NCBI GenBank assembly: GCA_020091685.1 | Contig: CM034605.1 | Location: 8,549,019 to 8,613,018, forward strand | Direction of reading: 5' to 3' | Length of the DNA: 64,000 bases | Source: Lutjanus erythropterus | Lineage: Eukaryota; Chordata; Actinopteri; Lutjaniformes; Lutjanidae | In this document: piece after piece, positions 23,248 to 35,717 of the stretch | Layout of the letters: every line of letters starts with the position of its first letter | Numbering within the stretch: the first letter of the stretch is position 1 | The notes under the pieces: model-generated | What the model was told of the DNA's origin: nothing | The model's database searches: none | The model's input: only the letters and a program-made list of their open reading frames with translations | Program-made: the position numbers and the translations under genes

Positions 23248-23620
23248 GGCTCTGTCAGCAAAATCCCACAGCGAGATTCAGGGCATTGAAAATCCCTCGG
23301 CAGCCAAGGAGCAAAGTGTCCACGGTGCGCAGAGATCAGACGGATAAATCATACAAAGATGCCTCGACTCGACGCAGGCTGTTACTTTTGCTCTATTTTA
23401 AAGCAGAAAAGCAACAACAACACAAAAAAAGCCGGGGTTCAAACAACAGGCACAAGGTCCGCCCCGCAGAAAGCCACACAGTGCGTTTTTCGCGCCAGTG
23501 AGATATCCTGTTATAAGGCGATAAAAAAGTGCAGGGAGGAGCCTCGGAAATATCTGCAGCGGTAGATCCGGGTAAGCCCCTCCATTTGCATCGGAGGCGG
23601 GGGGGGGGAGCGCGCAGCCC
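23247..23620 (-). promoter_or_regulatory. mycl: mycl promoter/exon 1 region with E2F-type site
   Basis: This segment upstream of the predicted mycl exon 1 donor is GC- and CpG-rich compared with its surroundings. It holds an E2F consensus TTTCGCGC at 23488-23495, whose reverse complement extends to GGCGCGAAAA. A TATA-like TTATAA lies at 23511-23516. E2F sites near the start are known in human MYC promoters; that this one works is inference. The transcription start is not determined. Confidence 0.45.
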
Positions 23621-24149
23621 CGCCCCGTCTACAACACCAATTATGGTCACAATAACTGACACGTTCAATCATCAATATTTGTTGCTCTCAGCAGTGGGAG
23701 CAGAAGGACAGAACATGTTTATTCTGTTACACTCATTTCCTCTCAGCTGAGAGAGTTTTATTCACACCAAGTGCTTTAGTCTCTCATTATACGCTGCTCA
23801 GGCCTCTACATTTCCAATCAACTTATTGCGTTATTTGACATGATACTGCATGGTATCACTGGAGCCATGGTCTCCCAACACTGTATCCAAATTACTGCCT
23901 TTTTTTTATGTCAGTGTCTATTTAGTTACTTGCCTTTGTTTTTTCTTTTTTCTTTTCTTTTGTTGCTGGACATTCTTGTTATAAAATTCAATAAAGCTTC
24001 AAATTAAAATGTTTTACATGCAATGATCAACTTGATCTAGGTTTAAAGCTACTCAACAGCAAAGTTGTTACATGTGGCTCCAGTTTAATCTGCTACAACA
24101 AAGAAAGAGCTCTCTATGCAGCATTCATTATGATGCATTAATGTAATGG

Positions 24150-24410
24150 TTATTTACAGTGCTGAAACAAGTAGTTGAAAATTGAACTGTTGGAAAATAA
24201 AATCAAAACCACAGATCCTTTTTCAAGCAAAAACATCAAATATTTCGCAGCTTCAAGCTTCCTATTTGTGAGAATTTGCTGCCTGTTTCTGTCATATGTG
24301 ATAGTGAACTGAATATTTGAGGGCTTTGGAAAATTGGACAAAACAAGAGATTTGAAATTTTTTGAGAAATTTTGGACATTTTATAATCACTACCGTAATC
24401 AACCATCACA
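24150..24410 (+). repeat. Dispersed fish repeat (GCTGAAACAA...TTGGACATTTTAT), copy 1
   Basis: This decayed copy of a common teleost repeat starts at GTGCTGAAACAAGTAGTTG. It contains CAGCTTCAAGCTTCC and GAATATTTGAGGGCTTTGG, and ends at TTTTGGACATTTTATAATCA. Related copies lie at 26935-27240 (opposite strand) and 59545-59750. The family is recognised from memory. Confidence 0.5.
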
Positions 24411-24579
24411 ATAATATACTGTTTAATAATAAAAAACCCACACTGGACATTTTCTGCATAATAAGTACTTTCACTTAAGTGCAGTTTTAAATGCAGGACT
24501 TTAACTTGTAACAGAGTGTTTTACTTTGTTAAATTGCTGCTTTGATTTAAGTTTTCACTCTGTACTGCTGACCTGGAAG

Positions 24580-25110
24580 ACAGTCAGAGTCAGCCTTGAG
24601 CCAAAAAATTGATGACTTTAGACTGGACTTGAAAAAAAATAAAACATTACTTGCAACTCAACTTGGATTTCAGCACCAATGACTTGTGACTTCAGTTGGA
24701 CTGGAGTTCTTCTTTTAAAGATCACTTTTTGGGCTTTTGCCTTTACTTTGATAGATGAGAGCTGAAGATGTAACATGAAACGGGGTGGAGAGCGAGGCGA
24801 TGACATGCAGCAGGTGGGCTGCAGGTGTGCACAGAATCAATTAATTTCCTTTCATTTCCTGACACAACTAACTTTAACACTATTCGTCCCCAGCAAGTCG
24901 ACACTTCATTCCACAGATGCGCTTTGTTTAAATCAATCCAACCACATCCAGTCAAGTGGAATGATAAAACCATAAAGAAGTAATGTTAAAATGGCATTAC
25001 ATTTTGTGAGGAGTGCATTATGACTTGTTTAGGACTCGAAACTCAAAGTTTAGGACTTGCGACTTTAGTTGGGACTTGAGTGCAAAGACTCAAGACTTAC
25101 TTGTGACTAC
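24580..25110. repeat. GACTTG-rich repeat fragments
   Basis: Recurrent ACTTG/CAAGT words (GACTTGTGACTTCAGTTGG, GGACTTGCGACTTTAGTTGG, AGACTCAAGACTTACTTGTG) flank about 300 bp of other sequence. Similar text ending GTCCCACCTCTG is at 27310-27440. I recognise this as the end of a common fish element, here degraded. Confidence 0.45.
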
Positions 25111-26270
25111 TAATGTAACAGCATGCTGCATTTGAGATCGTCCACAGAGCAGTTAGGTTCAGCCTTTGACACAGTAGTCATGTCCAATCTGACGTCTTTA
25201 TTGCTGTGCATGCATTGAGAGACAAGTCTATGTGATCCTCCTCCTGAAGTAAAGATGATACAACTGAACCTTGACAGCAAACATTAGTTTTAGGATGATC
25301 CTCTTTGCCTTAATCCCGTTAAAATCAGCAGACCTCAGAAGATTCCCAAACCCTCTTTTTTCAGCAGCTTGTATCTGTTGGTTCAGGCTGGAGTTTACCT
25401 TGATCAAGCTATTTTTTGACAAAGCAGCTGTAGAGCAGTTTCATTAAGTTGTTGATTTGGAGTCAAGAGTCTTCTAATTTGTGTTACAAAAGGTAGGAAT
25501 TCAATGCAGATAGTACTTCATTTCCATGCTCAACATCATGACACAGACAGTGTATCCAGCAGCTAAAAGGTGTATTCTATTCCAGGCTACAAAACATTTC
25601 CACAGTGAAGGGTGGAGTGCATCTCTGAATGACCTCCATTTTAACACAAAAGAACACGAGTACACAACAGCTGAGAGTCAGCTGCTGAAATGTTTGCAGG
25701 TGCTGGTGAAGTGAGTCAACTTCTTTACAGTGAGAGAAGTTAAAACAAACGCTATTATATTTGGTCTTAAATTCTTGTTTACAGGACACAACAACAGCTC
25801 CGCCAGAGAAGAAAAAGACCACCCTCATAAAATCCCATGAGCACTCAATGACCTGCAACATTTCATTATTTTAACACTAACCGTGATATCACCATACTGA
25901 ACAAGGCAATGATTAAGTAGACACATGATTTGTCTATATTGCTGCCTGGCGTGAACAAATGCTTTTTTGCTCACGGGCGTGCAAAAGGTCAAAGTTCGCC
26001 AACGTCTCATGACCAGACAACGCCAGGTCAAAGTTATACACCACCCACGCTGGCCCCAACCTTCTTCTGTCTAACATATTGATCAGTTTGGTCCATAGCA
26101 TACGCGTCTTTTCCTTAATTAAGCATCTCAGTGGACAAGACAAAAACACTCAGTATCTCTGGTCCTATTATGACCAAACTAATGACACTGATTAGTGACG
26201 GACATCTGTTGTCAGCGACAGGCCTGAGGTCGGACACACTCCCCTGATTGTGTGACCTCTTAAAGTGTGG

Positions 26271-26430
26271 TGTTCTGTACTTGCACAATGTAGTGTTACA
26301 TATATCTGTTTTACGAGCTGCACATCTGTTAATTTCCTTTAAACTCCGTAGTAATGTTACGTTTGCCTACAAACTTTATCCTTATGATAGTTACTTTACT
26401 TATCACAGTTAGCTTGATACATATTGTTAA
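26271..26430. repeat. Solo arm of the 3062-4437 element
   Basis: ACTTGCACAATGTAGTGTTAC, then AGCTGCACATCTGTTA, TAATGTTACGTTTGCC and CACAGTTAGCTTGATACAT follow in the same order as in the arms of the element at 3062-4437. No matching inverted arm was found nearby, so this is a fragment. Confidence 0.5.
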
Positions 26431-26934
26431 TAGTAAAAAAAAAAAAAAGTAAAAAAAACAAAAAACAATCAAAAGTGTGTGTTCAGATGTGAGACTTTCT
26501 GAGCCTATCACAAGAGTGAAAGGCAAATTTGGCTGTTTTCACCAGCAGATGCCAAAAATGAATTGTCTGAATGACTTGAAAACCAATTCTAACAACGTTC
26601 TCATCACAAGGTCCATTGTAGCTGTTCTGATTATATCACGCTATCTTCCCTTAACAGTTTGCCCAATTGCCATGACATATAGGTGTTAAAAATTTTTTAC
26701 TTTTTTTTTTTTTTTAGGAATTGACTGTGTTGGCTTAAAAGTGGAGATTTAATGTTAATTCATGAGCAGTTGACAAAACAGTCTTTCCATGAGGTCCATA
26801 AAGTAGCGGTTTATGAGCGTTTAATCATACTGCAAGAGCTCTTCAATTTTAAACTCCCTGCATTCTCTTATTTTCTCATCATTTCGCTGTGTTCAGGAAA
26901 CTTTACCACCCGAAAAAGTTGGTATTTGACAACC

Positions 26935-27240
26935 TAGAATGGATTTACATTTATTTTCATTATTGATTCATTTGCCAGTTATTTTCATGATTACTTGCTT
27001 GATTGTTATATCAGTAAAATGTCTAATAATTGTGAAAAACTTTCAGTACAATTTTCCAAAGTGATGTCTTCAAATTGCTTCTTTTGTACAACTAACAGTC
27101 CAAAACACAAAGACACTTTGCCCTCCTAAATGACAAATAAAACCAGCAAATCTTTAGGCTACATATAAGAAGCTTGAAACAGCAAATGTTTGACTTTGTC
27201 TTTCGATCTATTAAATCATTAATTGTTGCAGCTCTAAATG
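26935..27240 (-). repeat. Dispersed fish repeat, copy 2 (inverted)
   Basis: Reverse-orientation copy of the 24150 family. It ends ATTAATTGTTGCAGCTCTA and contains AAGAAGCTTGAAACAGCAAA and AGTAAAATGTCTAATAATTG. No coding capacity. Confidence 0.5.
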
Positions 27241-30200
27241 CTACTCAATAATCAACTCTCTTTCTGGTGTGTTTACAAACAACAACTGACAAATCCTGCG
27301 TAATCTACCTTTAACATTTGAAACACAAAGTTCAGGGCTTGGGATTGATTTAGGACTTACCAGTCTTTATTTAGGACTTGGCCCGTAGCCAAGACTTGAG
27401 ACTTATTGTGACCAGCAAAACAGTGCGTCTGTCCCACCTCTGGTCAGCTGAACACATATTTCATTCACAGTCCACTGTCTGCTGCAGCATCACTCTCAGT
27501 TTTCTACTAATGATTATAAATCTAAATTCTTTGCTTCTAAATTAAGTGTTTAGATGACTTCAGAAACCTTCTGCATCTTAACTGGACATTGCACAGCCTC
27601 TTTTGTAGCCTGTGACTGTATTTTTTTCTTTTGTTAAAGAATATTTTTATTGCAGATTAAGGATACATTCCTCCATGCTATATAACAGCAATCTTATTTT
27701 TCCATTTTCTTGTTTAAGCTTGTTTATGCTGTTCTTATTGTTGTAATAATGTTTTAATTCTGTCCTCTCTGCTGGGTCTCTCTTATAAAATACATTTTAA
27801 CCTCAGAGACTTTTGTCTGGTTTAAAAAATGAAAAATTATGATGTTAGCTTCAATCTGATGATGTTCTGAATCTTAAATAAGTCGAACTTTATCAAAAAG
27901 AGAGGGTTTTTTTTTTAGCCAACTTAAAGCTTCACCAAAAAGTTATTTTGCCCACAGAGCAATGATCATAGCCTGTAGATCCTGCAACTCCACATCCTAT
28001 AATTACACAGTGGACCAACCCTCAATCTGCTATGTTGGGAATATTTCATCTGTGCCAAAGTGAGGAAAGAAAAAAATCTTTGCTCCCATAAAATTCAGAT
28101 GAGAGTTGGGTACTTCTCCTTCTTCCCCTCCTCTTCTTCTCTGTTCCTTCATTAAAACTCAGAGATCTTTTCCTCATTGTTGGGGTAACAATGCTTAACA
28201 CCAACAATAGCCAGCTCCCTGAGTCACCTCACAGCTTAACTTCAAGTGCCCGCCATTGTCCTTTATTGCTATAGTAGCATATGTGAGAGGATGGTTAAAA
28301 ACAGGGGGGGAGGTGCAGGGGGTTGTGGCCTACCTAAGCAGAGTCCTCATGTAGTCTGCAACACCCACTCAGCCGCCTCAAGAACATCGGACACAATGCA
28401 GGCCAAGAATTTGGATAGTTTATCAGGGACTGTCCCCATGTGCTACACAAGGGGGAATCCTCCTTTTCCCCACGACCTCTGCCAGACAGGAACCCCCCGG
28501 ACCCTCACCTCTGACCTCCCCTAAACATATAAAAAAATGTCTGTAGCAGGTTTAAAAGTGGGACCAGTGACCCGGAGCCCCAGAGAAAAGCAATGCAGAT
28601 GAGAAAGACAACATAAATAATTCACACAAGTGTTATTGGTCCCCGGGGGATGTAAAACAACATATTCTGACCCCCACCCCCTCAAAATACCATGACAGTG
28701 TGATCAGCAGGGTGTTGTAGCTTTACCTGCTAACAGCTTCCACATACCAAAGATGTATATCTGCCAATGCACGCATTACATCAGACTTTAACAGTTGATG
28801 TTATCACTTGTCTTTTCGTTTCCTCCTCAGCAAAGTGCTGCATTACACAACATATTATTAGATATAATTACAGTGTCCTGACCTGACTTTAGCATTGAAT
28901 TATGAAATACTACTGTTAATATTCACATGGAAACCACATGGGTGAGTTCATTATTAATAAAGGACATAATCATCCTATGAATTATGGTTTCTTACACTAG
29001 TTTCATAATAATAGTGATGTCTGTACTGCATCTCAAAGCAAACTGAGGATAACAAGTAAAAGACTTTAAACATGCTGCAATGAGTGAGTACTTTATGAGA
29101 AGTACTAACATGATATTAACTGCTGAAGAGACACATCCCTGGAGTGCAGCCATTGCTTCACAGCAGCACAGATATGGACTGAGTTCAGCTGCCACCTGGT
29201 GTTTGCTACGTGTAAATAACCGATTCAGAAGCTGATTTCTTTCCCTCACGTTACTGCGATGAATGGCTTGACAGTGGTAGAGACAGTGTTCAGATTCTTT
29301 ATTTAAGTGAAAGTACAATTACAACAAGGTAAGAGAGTTATTGATCAAGATGTATTTAAAGCATTTTTAAATTTAATTTGCTATAATTTCAAATAATAAA
29401 CTACCAACCTTCAAAAATAGGTTGCATGGAGTAAAACATTTCAGGTTAAACTGACTGGATTATTTACATTGAGTCAATGAAGACGACTTAAAACAAACAT
29501 TTAGAACATCATAAAAAATTGGTTTGTCCTAACCTTCAAAAAGTTGTTTGTATGGAGTTAAAAGTACAGGTTAAACTGAATAAAATATTTACAATAACAA
29601 TTACAACAAATATATTTGCGAGATTGAATACCTGAATTTTTAAAAGTTCATTCAATGTTTTTTTTCAGTGTATCAAAAATCAAAGTACTCATTATGCAGA
29701 AAAATGGCCCTTCTGAGTGTTATTTTATTATCATTACTTTACATAGTTTATATATTGTTGGGTGGTTGGATCTATAACAATACATCATATTTTATAAGAT
29801 GAGCAATACTTTCTTCATGTGAAATCTTAATCAGCTCAGTAACTGTGATGTTAAACACTTGTACTCCAGTAAAAACTGTATTATTTTTAACAAGCTTCAC
29901 TAGCATGAAATCAGGATTTCAAGAGGCAGGGTCCACATCTTCTGGAAATCCCTGTAACTAAAAATGTTGTGATAAAGATCAGTCTTCAGTATTATGGTGG
30001 CACTATGAGATCTTACAGGTCTGTAAGGGATTCCATTATATTTTCCAACTACTATAGTTAAAGCTATTAAGTTAAAGCTGATTTACAAGATTAAAATTTG
30101 GAGAAATAAATACTCATTCAAATTATGTTTTATGTACTTACGTTGTAGTTTTTCTGACTTTTCTTTACTTGTTTTATTGTGAAATGCTGGATAGTTGTAT

Positions 30201-30804
30201 CTCTTCATTTTATTAAAACTATAAATATGGAACAATCTGAGAAAGAAACATCACTTTATTTGAACTACTCCCTGTACCTCTGGGTCAGCGTCCATGACCT
30301 TGTGTTATAAATCAAGTAAGTACAGTACCCGGGGTAAAAATTGAGTACATGTAGTAAACTAGCAAAATGTTATAATCACAATTGTTATTGTAAATAATAA
30401 ATATCTTAAATGTTACCGCTTGTGTGATTCTGTTGGAGGAAATTACTTTAGACTGTTTCAAACAAAGGAAAATAAGCAGTTTTTCTCTTTTTAAGGTCAG
30501 TATCAAAGAATTGTGGTCTGCCCAGTCTCAACCTTAAGTCATGTTCATCATGTGAAAACGTGATAAGGACTGTAAAGCAGAATAGTGGCTCAAGATAAAC
30601 AGTGATATGTATCCTGACAGTTATTCCAATTTCAGACTGACGGTCAGTTGACAGTTTGAGTTTTGTTTTTTTTTTGTTTTTTTTACGCCTACAGCACAGT
30701 GTTGTAGTGTTGCATTGATGTCCAATAGATGGTGCCATAATGACAGTTTTACCCTGTACTGTGTGTAAAGGATTACAGAGTGTTCACTTTTTCTTCAGTT
30801 TCCA

Positions 30805-30890
30805 GTGGTGCAAAGTAACTAAGTCTATTTAACCAAGAACTATACTTCAGCACAATTTCATAGGACTTTACTGGAATATTTATAATTTAT
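30805..30890 (+). repeat. Fish repeat end (AGTGGTGCAAAGTAACTAAG)
   Basis: CCAGTGGTGCAAAGTAACTA followed by AGAACTATACTTCAGCACAA matches the end of a very common teleost repeat. Related text occurs at 24450-24550, 29690-29790 and 33135-33290. Confidence 0.45.
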
Positions 30891-31012
30891 GATGCTACAC
30901 TACTTATAAGATGTTGATGATAATGACGACGACAATGATGATGATAATCATAATGCAAAATTAAACCAGCTGGTAAATAATTCCTGTCATGTCAAATAAT
31001 TACCTTGTCCAG

Positions 31013-31150
31013 TGGTTCACAAACTTTTTCTGTCATGACCCCCTTTCAAAAGTTAAAAAAAATTTCATGCCCCACTAATCCCACATTTTTTTTGCACAAT
31101 CATTAAAAATAACTGTGGATGGAACTGATTAAAAAAAAAAAAAAAGGATT
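31013..31150 (+). repeat. hAT-like repeat end (CAGTGGTTCACAAACTTTTT)
   Basis: CCAGTGGTTCACAAACTTTT followed by CTGTCATGACCCCCTTTCA resembles ends of Charlie-type hAT repeats. A simple A-run follows at 31130-31144. The other end was not located with confidence. Confidence 0.35.
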
Positions 31151-31699
31151 AAAAAGTTGAATTTTAGCAAAATAACGGTCGGCAGGATAGACTCACCAAA
31201 CTCTTGTTTACTTCCCCTACATAGATCATATTCATTCAACTTTGTGTCACTCTTCATTTCTCCCCTGGTCTTCCACACACACCCCTAGTCCTAGGATGAA
31301 AATACTGTCCTCCATTTTGCCAACATTAGCTGTCATAAGCTGCAGGTCATACCAGACCAAGTAGCAGTAAAACCTCTGAGTGTATTGACTGAACAAAGGT
31401 GTGTTTTATTGCTTAGAAGTTAACATCAACCATCAAGACAACAAGAATCTACATATTGCCACTTTAATGTTGTAAATCTCTTATAGATATAGATTTAACA
31501 GAAAAAATATCAGACATCTGTGAAAATCTGTGACTGCATTCATTTCTGTTTGACAAAACCCAAATATCTCCCAAAGAGGGCGACAAATAAAGTGGTTATT
31601 TGTACAAATCCTGTTAATTTCTACTTTAATCTTCTACTCTTTCTATCTTAATCTTGCTACTTCAATCCACTGATGTAAATACTTAGATTCATGAGTTTT

Positions 31700-31718
31700 T
31701 GTGTGTGTGTGTGTGTGT
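31700..31718. repeat. (GT)n microsatellite
   Basis: About nine GT units in an AT-rich intergenic stretch. Confidence 0.9.
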
Positions 31719-33134
31719 GCATGAATGTGATTAAATTGTAAGACGGATGAAAGGGCCTCAGAGATCAAACTAGATTTTAATTGGCTGAACAATGGCATCT
31801 GGCTTTACAGTGAAGAAAAACCAGGTGGTCTTTACTTGTTGGGACCCTACAGATCTACACTGTGATTAAAATAGGAAATTTTACAAGATAAACCATTACA
31901 CTTTCATTAAGACAAAAGCTACCTTCAAAACGTAAGTAAATGTACTGACCTGAAGTGCTCAGAATCATTTACATAAAGTGAAAAGATTGGTTATTTCCAC
32001 TCTTGCTGGAAACAAATCTGCAGGATTAAGATGTTTTAGGTTATTGTATGTCATAAGACCTGCTAAGTTGCCTGTGCTCCCGTCAAGCCAACCATGTCCG
32101 CTTTGTTTCACTGTAGCTGGGTCAATATACAAAGAGGGGAAAACCAGAGAGTGATATTAATAAGCCTGCAGTGTACAGTTTCCCCTCATCCTTGTTTTTA
32201 ACAGAGGACATTTGAACTAGTCAGAATCACTTGGTTTCATTAGTCATATAGAAACATGTCTTCAAGGCTTTACTCCTGTACTGTCATGTTTTACAAGGTT
32301 AGGTGGAAACAATATATATGCCAGGTTTGTGCAATGTGTCTTCTTTGGAGAAGCAGTACAGTGCCTCAGCCAAGGGGTGGGATTGTATTTAAACTTCTAA
32401 TCAGCAAAGCTGTTGAATGATAGAGGTCAAAAAGAGACATCAGATTTAAAAAAGAGAGGGACAGAGGAAGGGCACATTTTCTCTCAGCCATTTGCCCTTC
32501 TCTGTTGTTTGATACGTGTCTGTGTGTGCAAGTAGCGTCAAGGTGTGTTTGTGTATATGTAGATTTGCAAACTTGAGGAACAAAGTATCCCTATTTAGAA
32601 AGGAGGCCATAAACAAATAAAGCATTAACTAGTCGGACTAACTGCCAGTATGAGCAATGCTCCCCTGCCACATTTTGCCAATAAAGTGAAGGTGTTATTG
32701 TGCCAATAAAATGTTATAGATAAAAGTCAAAGTCAAGTCAAATCTATTTAAATACTAAGATACATTTTTTAAATGTTTTAGTTTGCCCATATCACAGTAA
32801 TGAGAATTCAAATTAATGGTGAATATTCTCTGAATGAGTGTGTCTGTTTGTGAGTCATACAGCTGTGTATACTCTAATTATGGCTGCTTTTTTTCTGTCA
32901 AAATAGTATTTTTTTTTCAAAGATTTCCACTGGTCGCGGAGGTGTTTGACTGTACAAACCCAGCCTCCCTCTTTCATTCATTTAATCACCTTCTTGAAAA
33001 GCATTGTAATATTTGTGCAAATCCAAAAACATTCTGATACCAATTGTTTAAAATAATTTTTGAAAGTGCCTCCCTCTGATCACACATGCGAGTTTTTCTT
33101 GAACATAATATGTTTAACCTGCTGAGAGGAGAAC

Positions 33135-33290
33135 AAAAAAGTGGAAAAAGTAATTAAAATCTGTACTCAAGTACAAGTACTGTTACACTGCTAAAATATT
33201 ACCCAATTACAAATAAAAGTATTGATGTTAGAAATATACTTCAATAAAAGTAGAAAGTATTTGACTCAAAAACTACTCAGAGTATTAGTT
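33135..33290 (+). repeat. Fish repeat, ACTCAAGTAC family
   Basis: GTGGAAAAAGTAATTAAAAT, CTGTACTCAAGTACAAGTAC and AATAAAAGTAGAAAGTATTTG belong to the same common family as the segment at 30805. No coding capacity. Confidence 0.45.
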
Positions 33291-35153
33291 ACTATTAACC
33301 GTTGAGGTCACAGTCACCACTCCAAACTAGGGTTGCAAATTTTGTGCGTTTTCTGGAGACAGTATTTCAAAACGCTAACAACCGATTAATCAATTATAAT
33401 AATAAATTATAAGATACATGACACATTTATTTATTTATTTTTCCCTAATTTTTTCTCATTTTAAGTCAAAGTTTAGGTTTCCTTATTCAACAAATGGCTC
33501 TGCCAGACAAAACAATATCAAATGAGGTGCAGTTACTTCCATGACTATTGATGAAACGTCAATGAATACATTTCTAATTGGGTAAATTCTTAATATCAAT
33601 TAATCGATTAACGATTTATCATCAACATCCTTACTCCAAACTGTGCTGCTGCACCGCTTTGTTTTGTTTTTCAGTTGTAGTCTTTGTTTTCATTGGCTAG
33701 TTTGTGATCAGATCACCTGATTGGCTACAAAAATGCAGATGAAAGGTTTGGATATTAATTCAAATTAGGAACTTGTTTTTTTCCGCTGCAGGGACCAGGA
33801 TCTAAATTAAGCTCTGAGGATGCTGTTTGACCTCCAAAAAAGTCTGTGCTCGGAGGGTAGTACCTCGTAAATATAGGAACTTTGGGGTTGGGGCTTGCAG
33901 TGCTGAACATTTGTGATTGGTCCAGTACTTGCAGCATTTTATTTCAACCATTTTTAAAAATCTGCAGCCACAAACTAGTCTGCTTGTGTTCATTGTGCTT
34001 TGACACATTAATGTTGAGTTACAGCAGAAAGCAAGCAAAAATCTCCAGCAAGTTAAGCGAGATGAACATTTGCATGAAGAAAAATGTAAAACCAGCCATC
34101 ATTTTTTAAGTCCTTCAGTAGACTAATTTGCCTAATCATGGGTGGAAACATTGTTAAAAGCCTGTTTTTCCCCAAAAGTTTAAACATACATGAGTACAGA
34201 ATAAGGTGTGTATTATTTTCTGATATTCTACAGATAAGCTCAAGGTAACGAGGCAAACAGACAAACGGGATGGTCCATTCAGTCTGTGGCAGAGAACCAG
34301 AAGACAGACAGAATGACATGAAGAGGTATGGCATCAAAACAAGTGAATGGGAAGTTCCCAGAACAGGTTACGCCAGACTAGGAAAAGCCTGACGGATTTT
34401 TGATTACATGGATTTTGAACTCGCCAGCCACATCAAGAAATGTACAGACCAGTTTCATTGACTAACTCCTTTAAAATGTAAAGAACTGGCATTTGAGTTA
34501 GCAAGCGAGAGTGTAATTTCTATTCCTCTATAACGGCTAATTCCATGCTATTTTTTATCCGTACCTTTTAGCACTTTGTACCATAGAACTTTTTTTTTAG
34601 AGAAATCGTTGTAAAACCATAATAATTAGACAACTTATTTAATTTTAATGGGTGTATATGAATGGACATATATGGTGACTATTATTTGCACTAAATAAAC
34701 TTTTATTTTGCAGTAAAATCAAACAGGAATCTGGTTTCAGAGAAGCTTCAAGTTTACACACACTCGGAGTTATCCCAGGTTCAAAAATAGACTATACCAA
34801 AACTGGCATATTGGCAGGAGAGGCCTTTTTACTGACTCCCTGTCACACACACAACCTAAGATGTTGCTTTGGTGTTCACACTCATCGTGACTGTACCAAA
34901 AAGAACAGGCTTTTTCTTGTTCTTTTACAGTAAGTTCTCACACAGCCTACCTATAAACAATGGATTTTAAAGCTGGAGTTGATCACAGGTTGCAGTTCCT
35001 CTTCTACAGATTTGAACAGGCTCATTTCCACCAAGTTGACAAATGTTCTTCCCTTAGGTTATGGATAGTGACTGATAATTAAATATTAATTTATAATGCA
35101 CTTTATATTTAATTAATGCTCTATTAATTTGTTTTTATGTTACTGTAATTTTG

Positions 35154-35178
35154 GAATATGTTATGTTATGTTATGTTA
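35154..35178. repeat. (TTATG)n short tandem repeat
   Basis: Four near-perfect TTATG units followed by degenerate ACCTTATC/TTGTCTTATC sequence, about 250 bp upstream of the mfsd2a promoter. Confidence 0.75.
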
Positions 35179-35399
35179 CCTTATCTTTTCTTGTCTTATC
35201 TGTATTGAATTAGCGCAGTTAAAGGTGGTGTAATGATGGAGGAAATGTATCTTTAGGTGATGGCTAATGATTTATTTCTAAATCGAGACATATATTTTAC
35301 AATATATCTATTCTAAAGCAAATAAAATGTTTATTATATGTCACATAAAAATGCAGTAACCTTTAATTTTAAATGTTTAACGTGTGTTTTATTATCACT

Positions 35400-35717
35400 G
35401 CTCCACACAGTTTTGACCAGCTGAAGGATACTGACGGTCAGTATTTCCTGTGGATGTGGAAGCAGGATTTCCTCCGGCGCGTGAAGCTCACAGCATTCGC
35501 CAGTATTCAACATTCGATTGGCACGTCATCGCCCGTTGAAGTGACGTAGGCGGCGTAGTAGAATGAATGAGACACAAGAGAGTCAGCTCAGAGGCAGCCG
35601 GCACGCCGGGAGGGACGCTATGATGCTGTGAAACGAACTTTTTGACCTCCGAAACTGAAAGATATTAACGATATATGAGTAAAAAATATTTAATTACTTC
35701 ATCATCTTGAGAGCAAC
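35400..35717 (+). promoter_or_regulatory. mfsd2a: mfsd2a promoter/5'UTR with paired CRE cores
   Basis: CpG-rich stretch just upstream of the mfsd2a ATG. It holds an inverted CCAAT box (ATTGG, 35517-35521) followed by ACGTCA (35523-35528) and TGACGT (35542-35547), which are CREB/ATF core sites facing each other 13 bases apart. There is no obvious TATA box. Mammalian Mfsd2a is reported to respond to fasting and beta-adrenergic/cAMP signals, so the CRE cores are plausible regulators; that link is inference. The transcription start probably lies between about 35550 and 35700. Confidence 0.55.

Larger units (their letters stand above)
23621..35399. other. Intergenic region between the divergent mycl and mfsd2a genes
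   Basis: About 12 kb, strongly AT-rich, with many decayed repeat fragments (listed separately). No exon of either neighbour and no RNA gene was recognised. 28240-28700 is GC-richer with poly-G/C tracts and could be regulatory. Enhancers serving either gene could lie here but are not visible from sequence alone. Confidence 0.5.
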
